NCBI RefSeq assembly: GCF_900112025.1
Contig: NZ_FOKL01000006.1
Span: 167,154 to 231,153, forward strand
Direction: 5' to 3'
Length of the DNA stretch: 64,000 nucleotides
From: Janthinobacterium sp. 344
Lineage (GTDB): Bacteria > Pseudomonadota > Gammaproteobacteria > Burkholderiales > Burkholderiaceae_D
Below the pieces are notes generated by a model. The model was not told the origin of the DNA and ran no database searches. It saw only the letters and a program-made list of their open reading frames with translations. Each line of letters begins with the position of its first letter. The first letter of the stretch is position 1. This document shows, piece by piece, positions 30,961 through 41,650 of this stretch. Made by a program: the position numbers and the translations under genes.

Positions 30961-32212
30961 ACGACACTCCTTGCGCCGTGCTGTCGGGTACCGTGATGGT
31001 GGCCGTCACGCCATCGGGAAAATTGGCCAGAATGGAAAACGCGGCGGCATTGCCGTAGGTCAGGCGCAGGCGCTCGCGCACGTTGCGTAAACCAATACCC
31101 GTGCCGGCGCCATCGTCGCTGAAGCCCTTGCCATCGTCGGCCACCGTGACGATCACCGTGCCGTTGCCGCTGCGCGCCATGATCCAGATGGTGCCGCCGC
31201 CGCTCTTCGGCTCCAGTCCATGCTTGATGGCGTTTTCCACCAGCGTTTGCAGCATCATCGGCGGCAGTTCCACCTGGCGCAGGTATGCCGGCACCTCGAT
31301 CTGCAGGTTCAGGCGCGCGCCCATGCGGATCTTCAAGATATCGAGATAGGCGCGCGCCCGTTCCAGTTCCGTGCCCAGGGTCGACATGGCTTGCTCGGTG
31401 CGCGGCAGCGAGTGGCGCAGGTACAGGATCAGGTTGCCCAGCATCTCGTCGGCGCGCGCCGGGTCGCTGCGCGTGAGCAGCTGCGCGCTGGCCAGGGTGT
31501 TGTACAGGAAGTGCGGCTCCACCTGCGCATGCAGCAGGCTCAGTTTGGCCACCGTCAGTTCCTTTTCCGTCACCGTCTGGCGCGCCTCGGCCTGCTCGCC
31601 GCGGCGGCGCTGCGCCACCCGGCGCGTGAGCGCCCGCGTCACCGCTTCCGCATTTTCCAGGTTGCTGCCATGGTCGACGAGGAACCAGTCCGTCCACGCA
31701 TTGCGCGCCGGTTCGCAGATCAGGGTCACGCTGCCCGCCTCGCCGTTCGGCGTGACGGTGGCGAGGATCTGGTTCGGCCGCGGTTCCAGGAAACCCAAAA
31801 AACGCATGCGCGGCAAGCCCGTGTGCGTGTACGGCGCCGCGCGGCGCACGCGCGCCTGCACCTGCAGGCTGTCGCGCGCGCTCTCGACCACTTCGCTGCC
31901 CGGCAGTTCGCGGATGGCCGCATCGATCATGTCGAACGCTTCGCCCGCCTCGAACGGAATCTCGATCTGGCGCCGCTGGCGGCTCGACAGGGTGCCGGCG
32001 TTGACGGCACCGGCGATCAGGCGCACGCGCCGCACATGCGAAAACGCATTCGTGATGACGGCGCTGGCCAGCAGCGCGCCGACGATGACAAAAAAGCCTT
32101 CCGTCTGCCCGAAGATATAGCGCAGGAAATTCTCGACCAGGATGGCGGTGGCGATGATGTACGTGAGCATCGTCGCCAAGGTGATGCGCAGGATAAAGAA
32201 GAGACTGGTCAT
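30947..32212 (-). CDS. LytS-type sensor histidine kinase
   Basis: Membrane histidine kinase of about 421 residues. Two N-terminal hydrophobic segments (FFILRITLATMLTYIIATAIL and FFVIVGALLASAVI) are followed by a short linker, the His_kinase domain with phospho-His in QVEPHFLYNTL, and a HATPase domain (LVENAIKHGLEP, DDGKGF, GIGLRNVRERL). The start near 32212 is preferred since GAGGAAAA precedes it; a TTG/ATG extension to 32314 lacks a ribosome site. It forms an operon with the LytTR regulator. Confidence 0.9.
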   Translation of the reverse strand: MTSLFFILRITLATMLTYIIATAILVENFLRYIFGQTEGFFVIVGALLASAVITNAFSHVRRVRLIAGAVNAGTLSSRQRRQIEIPFEAGEAFDMIDAAIRELPGSEVVESARDSLQVQARVRRAAPYTHTGLPRMRFLGFLEPRPNQILATVTPNGEAGSVTLICEPARNAWTDWFLVDHGSNLENAEAVTRALTRRVAQRRRGEQAEARQTVTEKELTVAKLSLLHAQVEPHFLYNTLASAQLLTRSDPARADEMLGNLILYLRHSLPRTEQAMSTLGTELERARAYLDILKIRMGARLNLQIEVPAYLRQVELPPMMLQTLVENAIKHGLEPKSGGGTIWIMARSGNGTVIVTVADDGKGFSDDGAGTGIGLRNVRERLRLTYGNAAAFSILANFPDGVTATITVPDSTAQGVSYASA

Positions 32213-32601
32213 GATTTTTTCCTCGGCTATTGATATGGGCCCAGCATAACCATCGGCCCCGGCGGCGGTGGCCATTATGCGATGGAAGCCCGGTAATGGC
32301 GACAAAGGCATCAAAATAAAGGTTCAAGACACCTGACCAGACCTACTGCGCGTCGGTATCGGTGGCCTGCGATGCTCACCGTCCTGAAAGGACGGTTGCG
32401 CGTCTCCCTTCCGCGCGCAACGGTTGTGTCCGGTGTCATGACTGCATGAATAAAATCGCTTGCAATTAAATAGCGCACGATATATATTGCACACATGGAC
32501 GCCGGATTACTTCTTCAGACGGGCATCCTGGGGCCACGGCCCGCGAAACAAGTAGCACACTATTTAGTAGTCACCTATTTATCTACCTAAAGGAAACCAT
32601 C
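32213..32601. other. Regulatory spacer between histidine kinase and ohr
   Basis: The 389-nt divergent spacer has no gene. It contains copy 3 of the dispersed structured element (32328-32437), an inverted pair TGCAAT-N19-ATTGCA at 32461-32491, an AT-rich stretch before ohr, and the ohr ribosome site AAAGGAAA. Confidence 0.6.
32328..32437 (-). repeat. Dispersed structured element, copy 3
   Basis: Reverse-oriented, diverged relative of the elements at 14248 and 41651. Shared blocks are CCTACTGCGCGTCG, GGCCTGCGATGCTCACCGT and ACGGTTGCGC. The central stem here is CCGTCCT/AGGACGG where copy 1 has CCGTGCT/AGCACGG, a pairing-preserving change. The ends are GACACC and GGTGTC. It lies upstream of the histidine kinase gene. 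Confidence 0.65.
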
Positions 32602-33027
32602 ATGTCGATCAAACAAGTCCTGTACCGCGCCCAAGCCACCGCCACCGGAGGCCGCGAAGGCCGTGCCGTGTCGTCCGACAAGGTGCTCGACGTGAAACTG
32701 ACCACGCCGAAGGAACTGGGCGGCAATGGCGCCGTCGGCACCAATCCGGAACAACTGTTCGCCGCCGGCTACTCGGCCTGCTTCATCGGCGCCATGAAAT
32801 TCGTCGGCGGCCGCGACAAGATCGCCGTGCCGGCGGACCTGTCGATCGAAGGCAACGTCGGCATCGGCGCCATCGAGACGGGCTTCGGCATCGAAGTGGA
32901 ACTGAAGATCTCGCTGCCGGGCATGGAGCGCGCCGCCGCCGAAGCGCTGGTCGCCGCCGCCCACATCGTCTGCCCGTATTCGAACGCCACGCGCGGCAAC
33001 ATCGACGTGACCCTGACGATCGTGTAA
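32602..33027 (+). CDS. ohr: Organic hydroperoxide resistance protein
   Basis: Thiol peroxidase of the Ohr/OsmC family, 141 residues, which reduces organic and fatty-acid peroxides. The redox cysteines are Cys60 (GYSACFIGA) and Cys124 ([13 protein letters not shown]), and the Arg of the Ohr subgroup is present. Ohr genes are usually controlled by the MarR-type OhrR; no ohrR is adjacent. The TGCAAT...ATTGCA repeat 110 nt upstream is a possible operator. Confidence 0.95.
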   Translation: MSIKQVLYRAQATATGGREGRAVSSDKVLDVKLTTPKELGGNGAVGTNPEQLFAAGYSACFIGAMKFVGGRDKIAVPADLSIEGNVGIGAIETGFGIEVELKISLPGMERAAAEALVAAAHIVCPYSNATRGNIDVTLTIV

Positions 33028-33098
33028 TCGCAGGACGAAAAGCAGCGCCGCACGCCCTGCACCTCCCCGGCCGCGCCTTGGCGCCGCCGGGGATTTTT

Positions 33099-33932
33099 TT
33101 AGCGCAGCGCGCGCAGCAACTGCTCCGCCAGGGCCGGCGCCGAGGCGGGATTCTGTCCCGTGATCAGTTCGCGGTCGACCACCACGTTGCTGGTCCACGG
33201 CGCCTGGTTCCGCACATACTGCGCGCCGGCCGCCTGCAAGCCCGATTGCGGATAGAACTTCATCAATCCGCCCTTCAGCGCGCCCTGCGCCGCCAGCTCT
33301 TCCTGGTTGCTGATCACCGTCATGCGGTAGCCGCTGTAGATCCAGCCGGCCGGCTTGGCCGGCGTCCGGCCCGCCTCCAGCGCGGCCGTAAACTGGGCCG
33401 CCTGCGGCAGGGCCGACAGCAGGGCGATGGGGCCATGGCACAGCAGCGCCGTCGGCTTGCCGTCCGCGTGGAACTGGCGCAGCAGCGCGCCCAGGCTGGC
33501 GTCCTTCAACAGATCCTGCATGGGCGCGTGGCCGCCCGGCACCAGCACGGCCGCATAGTGGCCATAGCCGATCTGCGCCACCCGCTGCAGGCTGATCACG
33601 GGCGAGCGGCCCGGCACCGTCAGCGCCAGCTGCTCCAGCAAGGCCTTGTGCGCCGCATGGGCGGCCGCGTCGCCGCCAAAATAGGCGTCCGTATCGGAGC
33701 TGGCGTCCAGGGTCGGCGCCTGGCCCTGCGGCGTGGCGAACGTCACCGTGTGGCCCGCGTCGAGCAGTCGTTTCACGGGCTGCATGAGTTCATTCAGGTA
33801 AAAGCCCGTCTGGAAAACCTTGCCGTCGCGCAGGTCGAGGTGGTTCGCATCCGACAGCACGACGAGGACCTCGGCCGCCTGGGCGCTGGAAAGGGCGGCG
33901 AGCAGCAGGCTGCTGATGACTAATTTTTTCAT
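33099..33932 (-). CDS. DJ-1/PfpI-family protein with signal peptide
   Basis: Protein of 277 residues with a signal peptide (MKKLVISSLLLAALSSAQA), so exported. The mature part is a DJ-1/PfpI fold with LVPGGHAPMQDL and the nucleophile elbow LLCHGPIALL carrying the conserved Cys. The family includes glyoxalase III, Hsp31-type chaperones and isocyanide hydratases; which activity applies is unknown. A cytosolic start farther upstream is unlikely. It is divergent from a LysR gene. Confidence 0.85.
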   Translation of the reverse strand: MKKLVISSLLLAALSSAQAAEVLVVLSDANHLDLRDGKVFQTGFYLNELMQPVKRLLDAGHTVTFATPQGQAPTLDASSDTDAYFGGDAAAHAAHKALLEQLALTVPGRSPVISLQRVAQIGYGHYAAVLVPGGHAPMQDLLKDASLGALLRQFHADGKPTALLCHGPIALLSALPQAAQFTAALEAGRTPAKPAGWIYSGYRMTVISNQEELAAQGALKGGLMKFYPQSGLQAAGAQYVRNQAPWTSNVVVDRELITGQNPASAPALAEQLLRALR

Positions 33933-34052
33933 GGTGTGGCCTTTCTGTAGAGAGGACACCAGCATATTGCGAATCAAAATGTGGAAAAATGATGAATAAT
34001 GCATGGCACTGATGCGTAATAGGTCTGAATGCAGACGCGGAAGGGAACCGAC

Positions 34053-34961
34053 ATGGATAAATTGCAGGCGATGCAGCTGTTTCGCCGCGTGGCCGAGCTG
34101 GGCAGCTTTCGCCGCGCGGCCGATGAACTGGACTTGTCCGCCTCGTATGTGAGCCGGCGCATCGGCCAGCTGGAGCAGGAACTGGGCGGGCGCCTGATGA
34201 CGCGCACCACGCGCCAGCTGGCCCTGACGGAAACGGGCGCCGCCTACCTCGAGCACTGCCGCAAATTGCTCGACGAACTGGCGCAGGCCGAGGACATGGT
34301 GGCCCACTCCACGGCGCACGTGACGGGCCGCCTGCGCATCAACGCGCCGCTGTCGCTGGGCGTGGGCGAGCTGGCCGAGGGCCTGGCCGACTTCATGGCC
34401 GAGTGGCCCGCGCTGCGCCTCGATGTCGACCTGAAGGATGAATACGTGGACCTGGCGGCCGCCAACTACGACCTGGGCTTTCGCGTCACCACGGCGCTGA
34501 CCGATTCGAGCTACGTGGCGCGCCACATCCACGACTACCGCCTGCACATCTGCTGCGCGCCCGCCTACCTGGCGCGCCACGGCCCCTTGCTGGCACCGAC
34601 GGACCTGACGCGCCAGCGCTGCTTCATCTACAGCCACGCCCTGTTCGGCAACCGCTGGCCGCTGCGCCACGCGGGGCCGCACAGCGACATCGAAGTGCCG
34701 AACTGGGTGCGCACCAACAACACGCTGTTCATGCGCGGCCTGATCCTGCGCGGCCTCGGGATCGGCATCCTGCCCACCTTTGTCTGCCGCGAGGAACTGG
34801 CCAGCGGCGCCCTGGTCGAGCTGTTCCCCGACGTCGAGCGCCCCAGCCTGGCGCTGTTCGCCATCTACCCGTCGCGCCAGCTGGTGGCGCCGCGCGTGAC
34901 GCGCTGCATCGAGCACCTGAAGCAGTGGTATGCGCAGCGCTATCCCACGCCGGCGGCGTGA
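34053..34961 (+). CDS. LysR-type transcriptional regulator
   Basis: Regulator of 302 residues with an N-terminal winged helix-turn-helix (MDKLQAMQLFRRVAELGSFRRAADEL...SASYVSRRIGQLE) and a LysR substrate domain. The start at 34053 follows AAGGGAA by 6 nt; an ATG at 34029 lacks a ribosome site. It resembles the CrgA/AaeR-like LysR subgroup. It likely regulates the divergent DJ-1-type gene; the 120-nt spacer is AT-rich. Confidence 0.93.
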   Translation: MDKLQAMQLFRRVAELGSFRRAADELDLSASYVSRRIGQLEQELGGRLMTRTTRQLALTETGAAYLEHCRKLLDELAQAEDMVAHSTAHVTGRLRINAPLSLGVGELAEGLADFMAEWPALRLDVDLKDEYVDLAAANYDLGFRVTTALTDSSYVARHIHDYRLHICCAPAYLARHGPLLAPTDLTRQRCFIYSHALFGNRWPLRHAGPHSDIEVPNWVRTNNTLFMRGLILRGLGIGILPTFVCREELASGALVELFPDVERPSLALFAIYPSRQLVAPRVTRCIEHLKQWYAQRYPTPAA

Positions 34962-35001
34962 AGCCGGTAAAATCACGACCACTCTCAATCAAGGATGACC
35001 C

Positions 35002-35469
35002 ATGATCAGCTGGCAATGGAACACGTTCGACGAACTCGGCCCCCACGATTTGTACCAGGTGCTGGCCTTGCGCCAGCGCGTGTTCGTCATCGAACAGCAG
35101 TGCATTTACCCGGACCTCGATGGCCATGACCAGCAAGCCATGCATCTGCTGGGCTGGCAGACGGCCGATGGCCAGCGCCGGCTGGCCGCCTACCTGCGCG
35201 TGCTGGCGCCGGGCGCCAAGTATGTGGAAATGTCGCTGGGCCGCGTGCTGACGGCGCCCGAGGCGCGCAGCAGCGGCGCCGGCAAGCAGCTGCTGCTCGA
35301 AGGCATCGCGCGCGCCGAGCGCCAGCATCCGGGCCACGCCATCCGCATCGGCGCGCAGCACTACCTGGAACGCTTCTACCAGTCCTTCGGCTTTGTCACC
35401 GTCAGCGCCCCGTACGACGAAGACGGCATCCAGCATGTCGACATGCTGCGCGCGGAGCAAGCGGCATGA
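35002..35469 (+). CDS. elaA: GNAT family acetyltransferase (ElaA type)
   Basis: Small acetyltransferase of 155 residues, ElaA family: ALRQRVFVIEQQCIYPDLDGHD near the N-terminus and the acetyl-CoA loop RSSGAGKQLL. Acceptor substrate is unknown. Its TGA overlaps the ATG of the PP-loop gene (ATGA), so the two are translationally coupled. Confidence 0.9.
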   Translation: MISWQWNTFDELGPHDLYQVLALRQRVFVIEQQCIYPDLDGHDQQAMHLLGWQTADGQRRLAAYLRVLAPGAKYVEMSLGRVLTAPEARSSGAGKQLLLEGIARAERQHPGHAIRIGAQHYLERFYQSFGFVTVSAPYDEDGIQHVDMLRAEQAA

Positions 35470-36137
35470 CGACGGCACTGATTTCCTGGAGCGGCGGCAA
35501 GGATTCCTGCCTGGCGCTGTGGCGCGCGCGCGCCGCCGGCATGGCCGTGCCGCTGCTGATCACGGCCATGGATGAAGATGGCCGCAAGTCGCGCTCGCAC
35601 GGCGTGCCGCCGGAATTGCTCGAAGCGCAGGCGGCCAGCCTGGGCGCGCGCCTGCAGCGCTATCACGCCAGCTGGGCCAGTTATGAAGAGAAATTCATCG
35701 CCATGCTGCGCGCGGCGAAAGCAGAAGGCATCGCCCACGCCATCTTTGGCGACATCGACCTGCAGCCGCACCGCGACTGGGAAGAAAAGGTCTGCGCCAG
35801 TGCCGGCCTGACGGCGCACCTGCCCCTGTGGGGCGAAGCGCGGCGCGCGCTGGTCGATGAATTTCTCGCCGCCGGCTTCAAGGCCATCGTCGTGTGCATC
35901 AATGGCCAGCATCTGCCGCGCGAATTTTGCGGGCGCGAGTTCGATGCCGCCTTTTTGGCCGACCTGCCGCCCGGCGTCGACGCCTGCGGCGAAAATGGCG
36001 AATTCCACACCTTCGTCTATGACGGTCCCGCCTTCCGCGCCCCCGTCGCGCTGCGCCGCACGCAGGTGCTGCAATACGATGCGCCGGCCAATCTGGGTGG
36101 CGCCACGTATTACTTCCAGGAACTGGCACCGGCCTGA
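35466..36137 (+). CDS. PP-loop ATPase of the diphthine-ammonia ligase (DUF71) family
   Basis: Protein of 223 residues with the PP-loop SWSGGKDSCLAL at residues 7-18 and the family motif FGDIDLQPHRDWEE. Archaeal and eukaryotic relatives amidate diphthine; bacteria lack diphthamide, so this member probably adenylates another substrate. GENGEFHTFVYDGP is a further family motif. It is coupled by ATGA overlap to elaA and ends before a bidirectional terminator. Confidence 0.88.
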   Translation: MTTALISWSGGKDSCLALWRARAAGMAVPLLITAMDEDGRKSRSHGVPPELLEAQAASLGARLQRYHASWASYEEKFIAMLRAAKAEGIAHAIFGDIDLQPHRDWEEKVCASAGLTAHLPLWGEARRALVDEFLAAGFKAIVVCINGQHLPREFCGREFDAAFLADLPPGVDACGENGEFHTFVYDGPAFRAPVALRRTQVLQYDAPANLGGATYYFQELAPA

Positions 36138-36149
36138 GGGCCCTCAAAG

Positions 36150-36184
36150 CAAAAAGGGCGATTCCGTGGAATCGCCCTTTTTTC
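36150..36184. terminator. Bidirectional terminator
   Basis: Inverted repeat AAAAAGGGCGATTCC/GGAATCGCCCTTTTTT around GTG, between convergent genes. A-run on one side and T-run on the other make it work in both directions. Confidence 0.9.
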
Positions 36185-36201
36185 TGCCACCGTGCGCGTG
36201 C

Positions 36202-36663
36202 TTACTTTTTCGTCACGGCCACCAGCTTGACTTCAAACAGCAAGCCCGCATAGCCAGGAATCTTCGGCGGGCTGCCTGCCTTGCCATAGCCCAGGTCATA
36301 CGGAATGGACAGGATGCGCGTGCCGCCCTCCTTCATGCCGACCAGGCCGCGGTCCCAGCCCAGGATGACCTGGCCGATGCCCAGGGTGAGCTTGAAACCG
36401 GCAGCCGTCGGCGTCGCATCGAATTGCGCGCCCTTGTTGTCCGGCTTGCTCGCGTCATACAGCCAGCCAGTGTAGGTCACCAGCAAATTATCGCCCGCCG
36501 CCGCCGCCGCGCCGGTTCCTACGACCGGGTCGGTGAAGCTGAGCTCCTTCACTTGCGTATTCGGGTCGAGCACCACCGGCTTCTCGGTGTTTGCGGCGGC
36601 GCCGCAGGCAGTCAGGGCCACTGCGCAAGCGAGCGTGGCGATCAATTGAAATACCGATTTCAT
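36202..36663 (-). CDS. FKBP-type peptidyl-prolyl isomerase, lipoprotein
   Basis: Predicted envelope lipoprotein of 153 residues: signal peptide with lipobox LTACG, then one FKBP domain (VTYTGWLYD, GVILGWDRGL-type segment, LGYGKAGSPPKIPGYAGLLFEVKLV). It probably accelerates proline isomerisation of exported proteins. Just upstream are a GTAAG-N5-GTAAG box and a leader hairpin. Confidence 0.93.
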   Translation of the reverse strand: MKSVFQLIATLACAVALTACGAAANTEKPVVLDPNTQVKELSFTDPVVGTGAAAAAGDNLLVTYTGWLYDASKPDNKGAQFDATPTAAGFKLTLGIGQVILGWDRGLVGMKEGGTRILSIPYDLGYGKAGSPPKIPGYAGLLFEVKLVAVTKK

Positions 36664-36695
36664 GGTTTCCCTTTAAATATTGGAGTGTGACTGAG

Positions 36696-36722
36696 GCCCG
36701 TACGGTGCGGACCGGTACGGGC
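36696..36722 (-). other. Hairpin in the leader of the FKBP gene
   Basis: Inverted repeat GCCCGTAC/GTACGGGC (8 bp) ends 33 nt before the FKBP ATG. No T-run follows on the gene strand. It may stabilise or regulate the mRNA. Confidence 0.5.
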
Positions 36723-36753
36723 TGGAGTTTAACAGGAGTCGTGTACCCCATTT

Positions 36754-36768
36754 GTAAGCAGACGTAAG
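36754..36768 (+). promoter_or_regulatory. CpxR-type box GTAAG-N5-GTAAG
   Basis: Two GTAAG repeats with 5-nt spacing, in the opposite orientation to the FKBP gene they precede. A minus-strand TTAAAC at 36727-36732 could be the -10, placing the box centre near -41. Confidence 0.5.
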
Positions 36769-36819
36769 CACGGCGGTAATTGGTGTGCCAATACAACATT
36801 GGCACAACAACCACATTGG

Positions 36820-38697
36820 CTAGATTTCCACCTGCGTGCCCAGTTCGATCACCCGGTTGCTGGGGATCTGGTAGTAGTCGGCCGCCGTGCGCGCATTGCG
36901 CGACATGGTGACGAACAAATGCTCGCGCCACGGCATCATGCCGGCGCCCGGCGTCGAAATGATGGTCTGGCGGGCGATGAAGAACGAGGTTTCCATCATC
37001 TCGAAATCGAGTCCCTGCTGCGCGCATTGCGCCAGCGCATCGGGAATATCCGGCTCATCCTTGAAGCCGTAATGCACGTTGACCTGGTAGCACTGGTGGC
37101 CCAGGTCCACCACGCGCACGCGCTCGGACGGTGCCACCCACGGTTCTTCATGCATGAAGACGGTGAGGAAGATGACGCGTTCATGCAACACTTTGTTGTG
37201 CAGCAAGTTATGCAACAGCGCATGCGGCACGCCATCCGTTTCGCCGCGCAGGAAGATGGCCGTGCCCGGTACGCGCAGCGGCGGCGCGATGAACAGCGAC
37301 GACAGGAAATCGTCGAGCGGAATCGCATGCTTTTCCAGGTTCTGGAATACCAGCTGGCGGCCCCGCTTCCAGGTCAGCATGACGATGAACAGAATCGAAC
37401 CCAGCAGCAGCGGGAACCAGCCGCCGTGGAACAGCTTCAGCGCCGTGGCCGACACCAGGTTGACGTCGATGATCAGGAAGAAGCCCGTGGCGGCCCAGCA
37501 CAGGGCCAAATTCATCTTCCAGCGGTAGCGGATGACGAAGAAGGTCAGGATGGTGGTGCACAGCATGGTGGCCGTGACGGCGATGCCGTAGGCGGCGGCC
37601 AGGTTTTCCGAGGAGCCGAAGCCGACGACGGCCAGCAGCACCACGCACAGCTGCAGCCAGTTCACGGCGGGAATGTAGATCTGGCCGATCTCGCTTTCCG
37701 ACGTGTGGCGCACGCGCATGCGCGGCAAGAAGCCCAGCGCGATGGCTTGCTTGGTCATCGAGAAGGTGCCGGAAATGGTCGCCTGCGAAGCGATCACGGT
37801 GGCCATGGTCGACAGGATCACCAGCGGATACACGCTCCACGCGCCCAGTTGCTGGTAAAACGGATTCGACACGGCTTCCGGATGGGCCAGCAGCAGACCG
37901 CCCTGCCCCAGGTAATTCAGGGCCAGCGCGGGGAAGGCGATCAGGAACCACGCCATGCGGATCGGCTTCTTGCCGAAGTGGCCCATGTCCGCATACAGCG
38001 CCTCGGCGCCCGTCAGCGCCAGCACCACGGCGCCCAGCGCGACGAAGGCGACAAAGCCGTTATGCATCAGGAAGGTGGCCGCGTGGATGGGGTTGAGGGC
38101 GGCCAGGATATGCGGCGACTTGATGATGTTGACCACGCCCATGGCGGCCAGCGAGGCAAACCACAGCACCATGATGGGCGCGAAATAGCGGCCGATGCCG
38201 GCCGTGCCGTGCGCCTGCACCGAGTACAGGGCCACCAGCACCACCATCGTCAGCGGCACCACGTAGGCGCTCAGGGCGGGCGTGGCCACTTCCAGGCCCT
38301 CGATGGCCGACAGCACGGAAATGGCCGGCGTGATCACGCTGTCGCCATAGAACAGGGTGGCGCCGAAGACGCCGATCACCATCAGCGGGAAATGCCAGCG
38401 CGACAAACGGCTGACGGACGACAGCACCAGCGCCATCAGGGCCATGATGCCGCCCTCGCCGCGGTTGTCGGCGCGCAGCACCAGGGTTACGTACTTGAGC
38501 GAAACGATCAGGGTCAGGCCCCAGAAGATCAGTGAAACGATGCCCAGCAGATTCTCGTGCGACAGCGCCAGGCCATGGGCAGGATCAAAAACCGTCTTCA
38601 GGGTGTACAGCGGACTGGTGCCGATATCGCCGTAAACGATGCCGACGGCCGCCAGGGTCATGCCGGCCAGGCCGCTTTTTTTGTGTTCCGACGTCAA
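36820..38697 (-). CDS. kup: Kup-type potassium uptake transporter
   Basis: Low-affinity K+/H+ symporter of the inner membrane, about 625 residues. Residues about 13-440 hold 12 membrane segments, beginning with the family signature LAAVGIVYGDIGTSPLYTLK; a cytoplasmic C-terminal domain follows. The start is uncertain: the homologous part begins near the TTG at 38697, and ATG codons farther upstream (38790) add a poor-fitting extension. It is alone, 120 nt or more from its neighbours. Confidence 0.92.
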   Translation of the reverse strand: MTSEHKKSGLAGMTLAAVGIVYGDIGTSPLYTLKTVFDPAHGLALSHENLLGIVSLIFWGLTLIVSLKYVTLVLRADNRGEGGIMALMALVLSSVSRLSRWHFPLMVIGVFGATLFYGDSVITPAISVLSAIEGLEVATPALSAYVVPLTMVVLVALYSVQAHGTAGIGRYFAPIMVLWFASLAAMGVVNIIKSPHILAALNPIHAATFLMHNGFVAFVALGAVVLALTGAEALYADMGHFGKKPIRMAWFLIAFPALALNYLGQGGLLLAHPEAVSNPFYQQLGAWSVYPLVILSTMATVIASQATISGTFSMTKQAIALGFLPRMRVRHTSESEIGQIYIPAVNWLQLCVVLLAVVGFGSSENLAAAYGIAVTATMLCTTILTFFVIRYRWKMNLALCWAATGFFLIIDVNLVSATALKLFHGGWFPLLLGSILFIVMLTWKRGRQLVFQNLEKHAIPLDDFLSSLFIAPPLRVPGTAIFLRGETDGVPHALLHNLLHNKVLHERVIFLTVFMHEEPWVAPSERVRVVDLGHQCYQVNVHYGFKDEPDIPDALAQCAQQGLDFEMMETSFFIARQTIISTPGAGMMPWREHLFVTMSRNARTAADYYQIPSNRVIELGTQVEI

Positions 38698-38935
38698 GGT
38701 TGCACCCGTTTTTGTTTTGTTGCATCGCACAATATGATAGGTATTAGCAAATAGCAAGAGTATTTTTGCATGGTTCCGCAGCTGCCCCAAGGTCGTTGTT
38801 TTCTACCGTCGCACCCCCATCGGGCGGGCGGGCGGCCGTTGATTTGTTGCCATTCTACGCCTCGCCAGCGGCGCCGGGCAGCCCCCGGTGTTTTCAGCGA
38901 TAATGACAGACTGACCACTCTCCAGCCCCGCCACC

Positions 38936-39820
38936 ATGAATCCAGGCATGTTGTACGCTTCCCTCGCCTTCCTGTGCTGGGGCCTGTTCCCACTCTACTT
39001 CCACGCCATAGACGAGGTCGCACCGCAGGAAATCCTCGCACACCGCATGGTCTGGTCGCTGCTATTCCTGGGGATCGTGCTGACCATCCGCCGCCAATGG
39101 AGCTGGCTGGGCACCTTGCGCGGCCAGCCGAAAGTGGTGGCCAGCTTCGTCGCCAGCGCGTTTTTACTCTCCGCCAACTGGTTCATCTATATCTGGGCCG
39201 TCAACAACGGCCACGTGGTCGATGCCAGCCTCGGCTATTTCATCACGCCGCTGGTCAACGTCATGCTGGGCTTTTTGCTGCTGCACGAGCGCCTGCGCCG
39301 GCCGCAATGGCTGGCCATCGGCCTGGCCGCCTGCGGCGTCGCCTGGCTGACGTGGCAGGCGGGACAAGTGCCGTGGATCGCCCTGCTGCTGGCGGCCACC
39401 TTTGGCGGCTATGGCTTGCTGCGCAAGACGGCCGCGCTGGGCGCGCTGGAAGGGCTGTCGTTTGAAACCCTGATCCTGTTTCCGCTGGCGCTGGCCTACA
39501 TGCTGTGGCTGGGCTGGCAGGGGCAAAGCGGCTTCGTCAATACAGACTCGTCCGCCACGCGCGCCTTGCTGCTGGCGTCCGGCCCCATCACGGCGATCCC
39601 CCTGCTGCTGTTCGCCGCCGGCGCGCGCCGCCTGCCGCTGGCCGTGCTGGGCTTGCTGCAATACATCGCCCCCACGGGCCAGCTGCTGATCGGCGTGTGG
39701 GTCTTCCACGAATCGTTTACGCCCGAGCGCATGCTGGGCTTCCTCGTCATCTGGACGGCGCTGGCCCTGTATGCGGCCGAAGGCCTGTGGCACAGCCGCC
39801 GCGCGCGCCTCGCCGCGTAA
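38936..39820 (+). CDS. rarD: RarD-type EamA permease
   Basis: Inner-membrane transporter of the drug/metabolite superfamily, 294 residues with about ten hydrophobic helices. The RarD signatures are the opening YASLAFLCWGLFPLYF, SANWFIYIWAVNNGHVVDASLGYFI and LQYIAPTGQLLIGV. Substrate is unknown (RarD was linked to chloramphenicol resistance). It precedes ettA by 94 nt. Confidence 0.92.
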   Translation: MNPGMLYASLAFLCWGLFPLYFHAIDEVAPQEILAHRMVWSLLFLGIVLTIRRQWSWLGTLRGQPKVVASFVASAFLLSANWFIYIWAVNNGHVVDASLGYFITPLVNVMLGFLLLHERLRRPQWLAIGLAACGVAWLTWQAGQVPWIALLLAATFGGYGLLRKTAALGALEGLSFETLILFPLALAYMLWLGWQGQSGFVNTDSSATRALLLASGPITAIPLLLFAAGARRLPLAVLGLLQYIAPTGQLLIGVWVFHESFTPERMLGFLVIWTALALYAAEGLWHSRRARLAA

Positions 39821-39914
39821 TCGCCTCGCTGCGCGCCCCGGCAGCGCGCAGCGCTGGCCGGAAGCGGGCGTTTACCGTATCCTGTCCGTCTTTGTATATC
39901 ACCCGAGATTTCTA

Positions 39915-41582
<1,668 letters not shown>

Positions 41583-41599
41583 TATAGGTCCGGCAATGC

Positions 41600-41637
41600 A
41601 AAAAGGCAGTCACCTCGCGGTGACTGCCTTTTTTTTC
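41600..41637 (+). terminator. Terminator of ettA
   Basis: Stem AAAAGGCAGTCACC/GGTGACTGCC with a TCGC loop followed by nine T residues, 18 nt after the stop. Confidence 0.93.
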
Positions 41638-41650
41638 AGCACACTTCCAG

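Noticed and set aside
30942..32327. Alternative minus-strand frame of 461 codons over the histidine kinase
   Set aside because: Another frame on the same strand encodes a clear kinase with H, N and G boxes.
33933..34988. Upstream extension of the DJ-1-like frame to 34988
   Set aside because: The extension is antisense to the LysR gene; the signal peptide at 33932 marks the real start.
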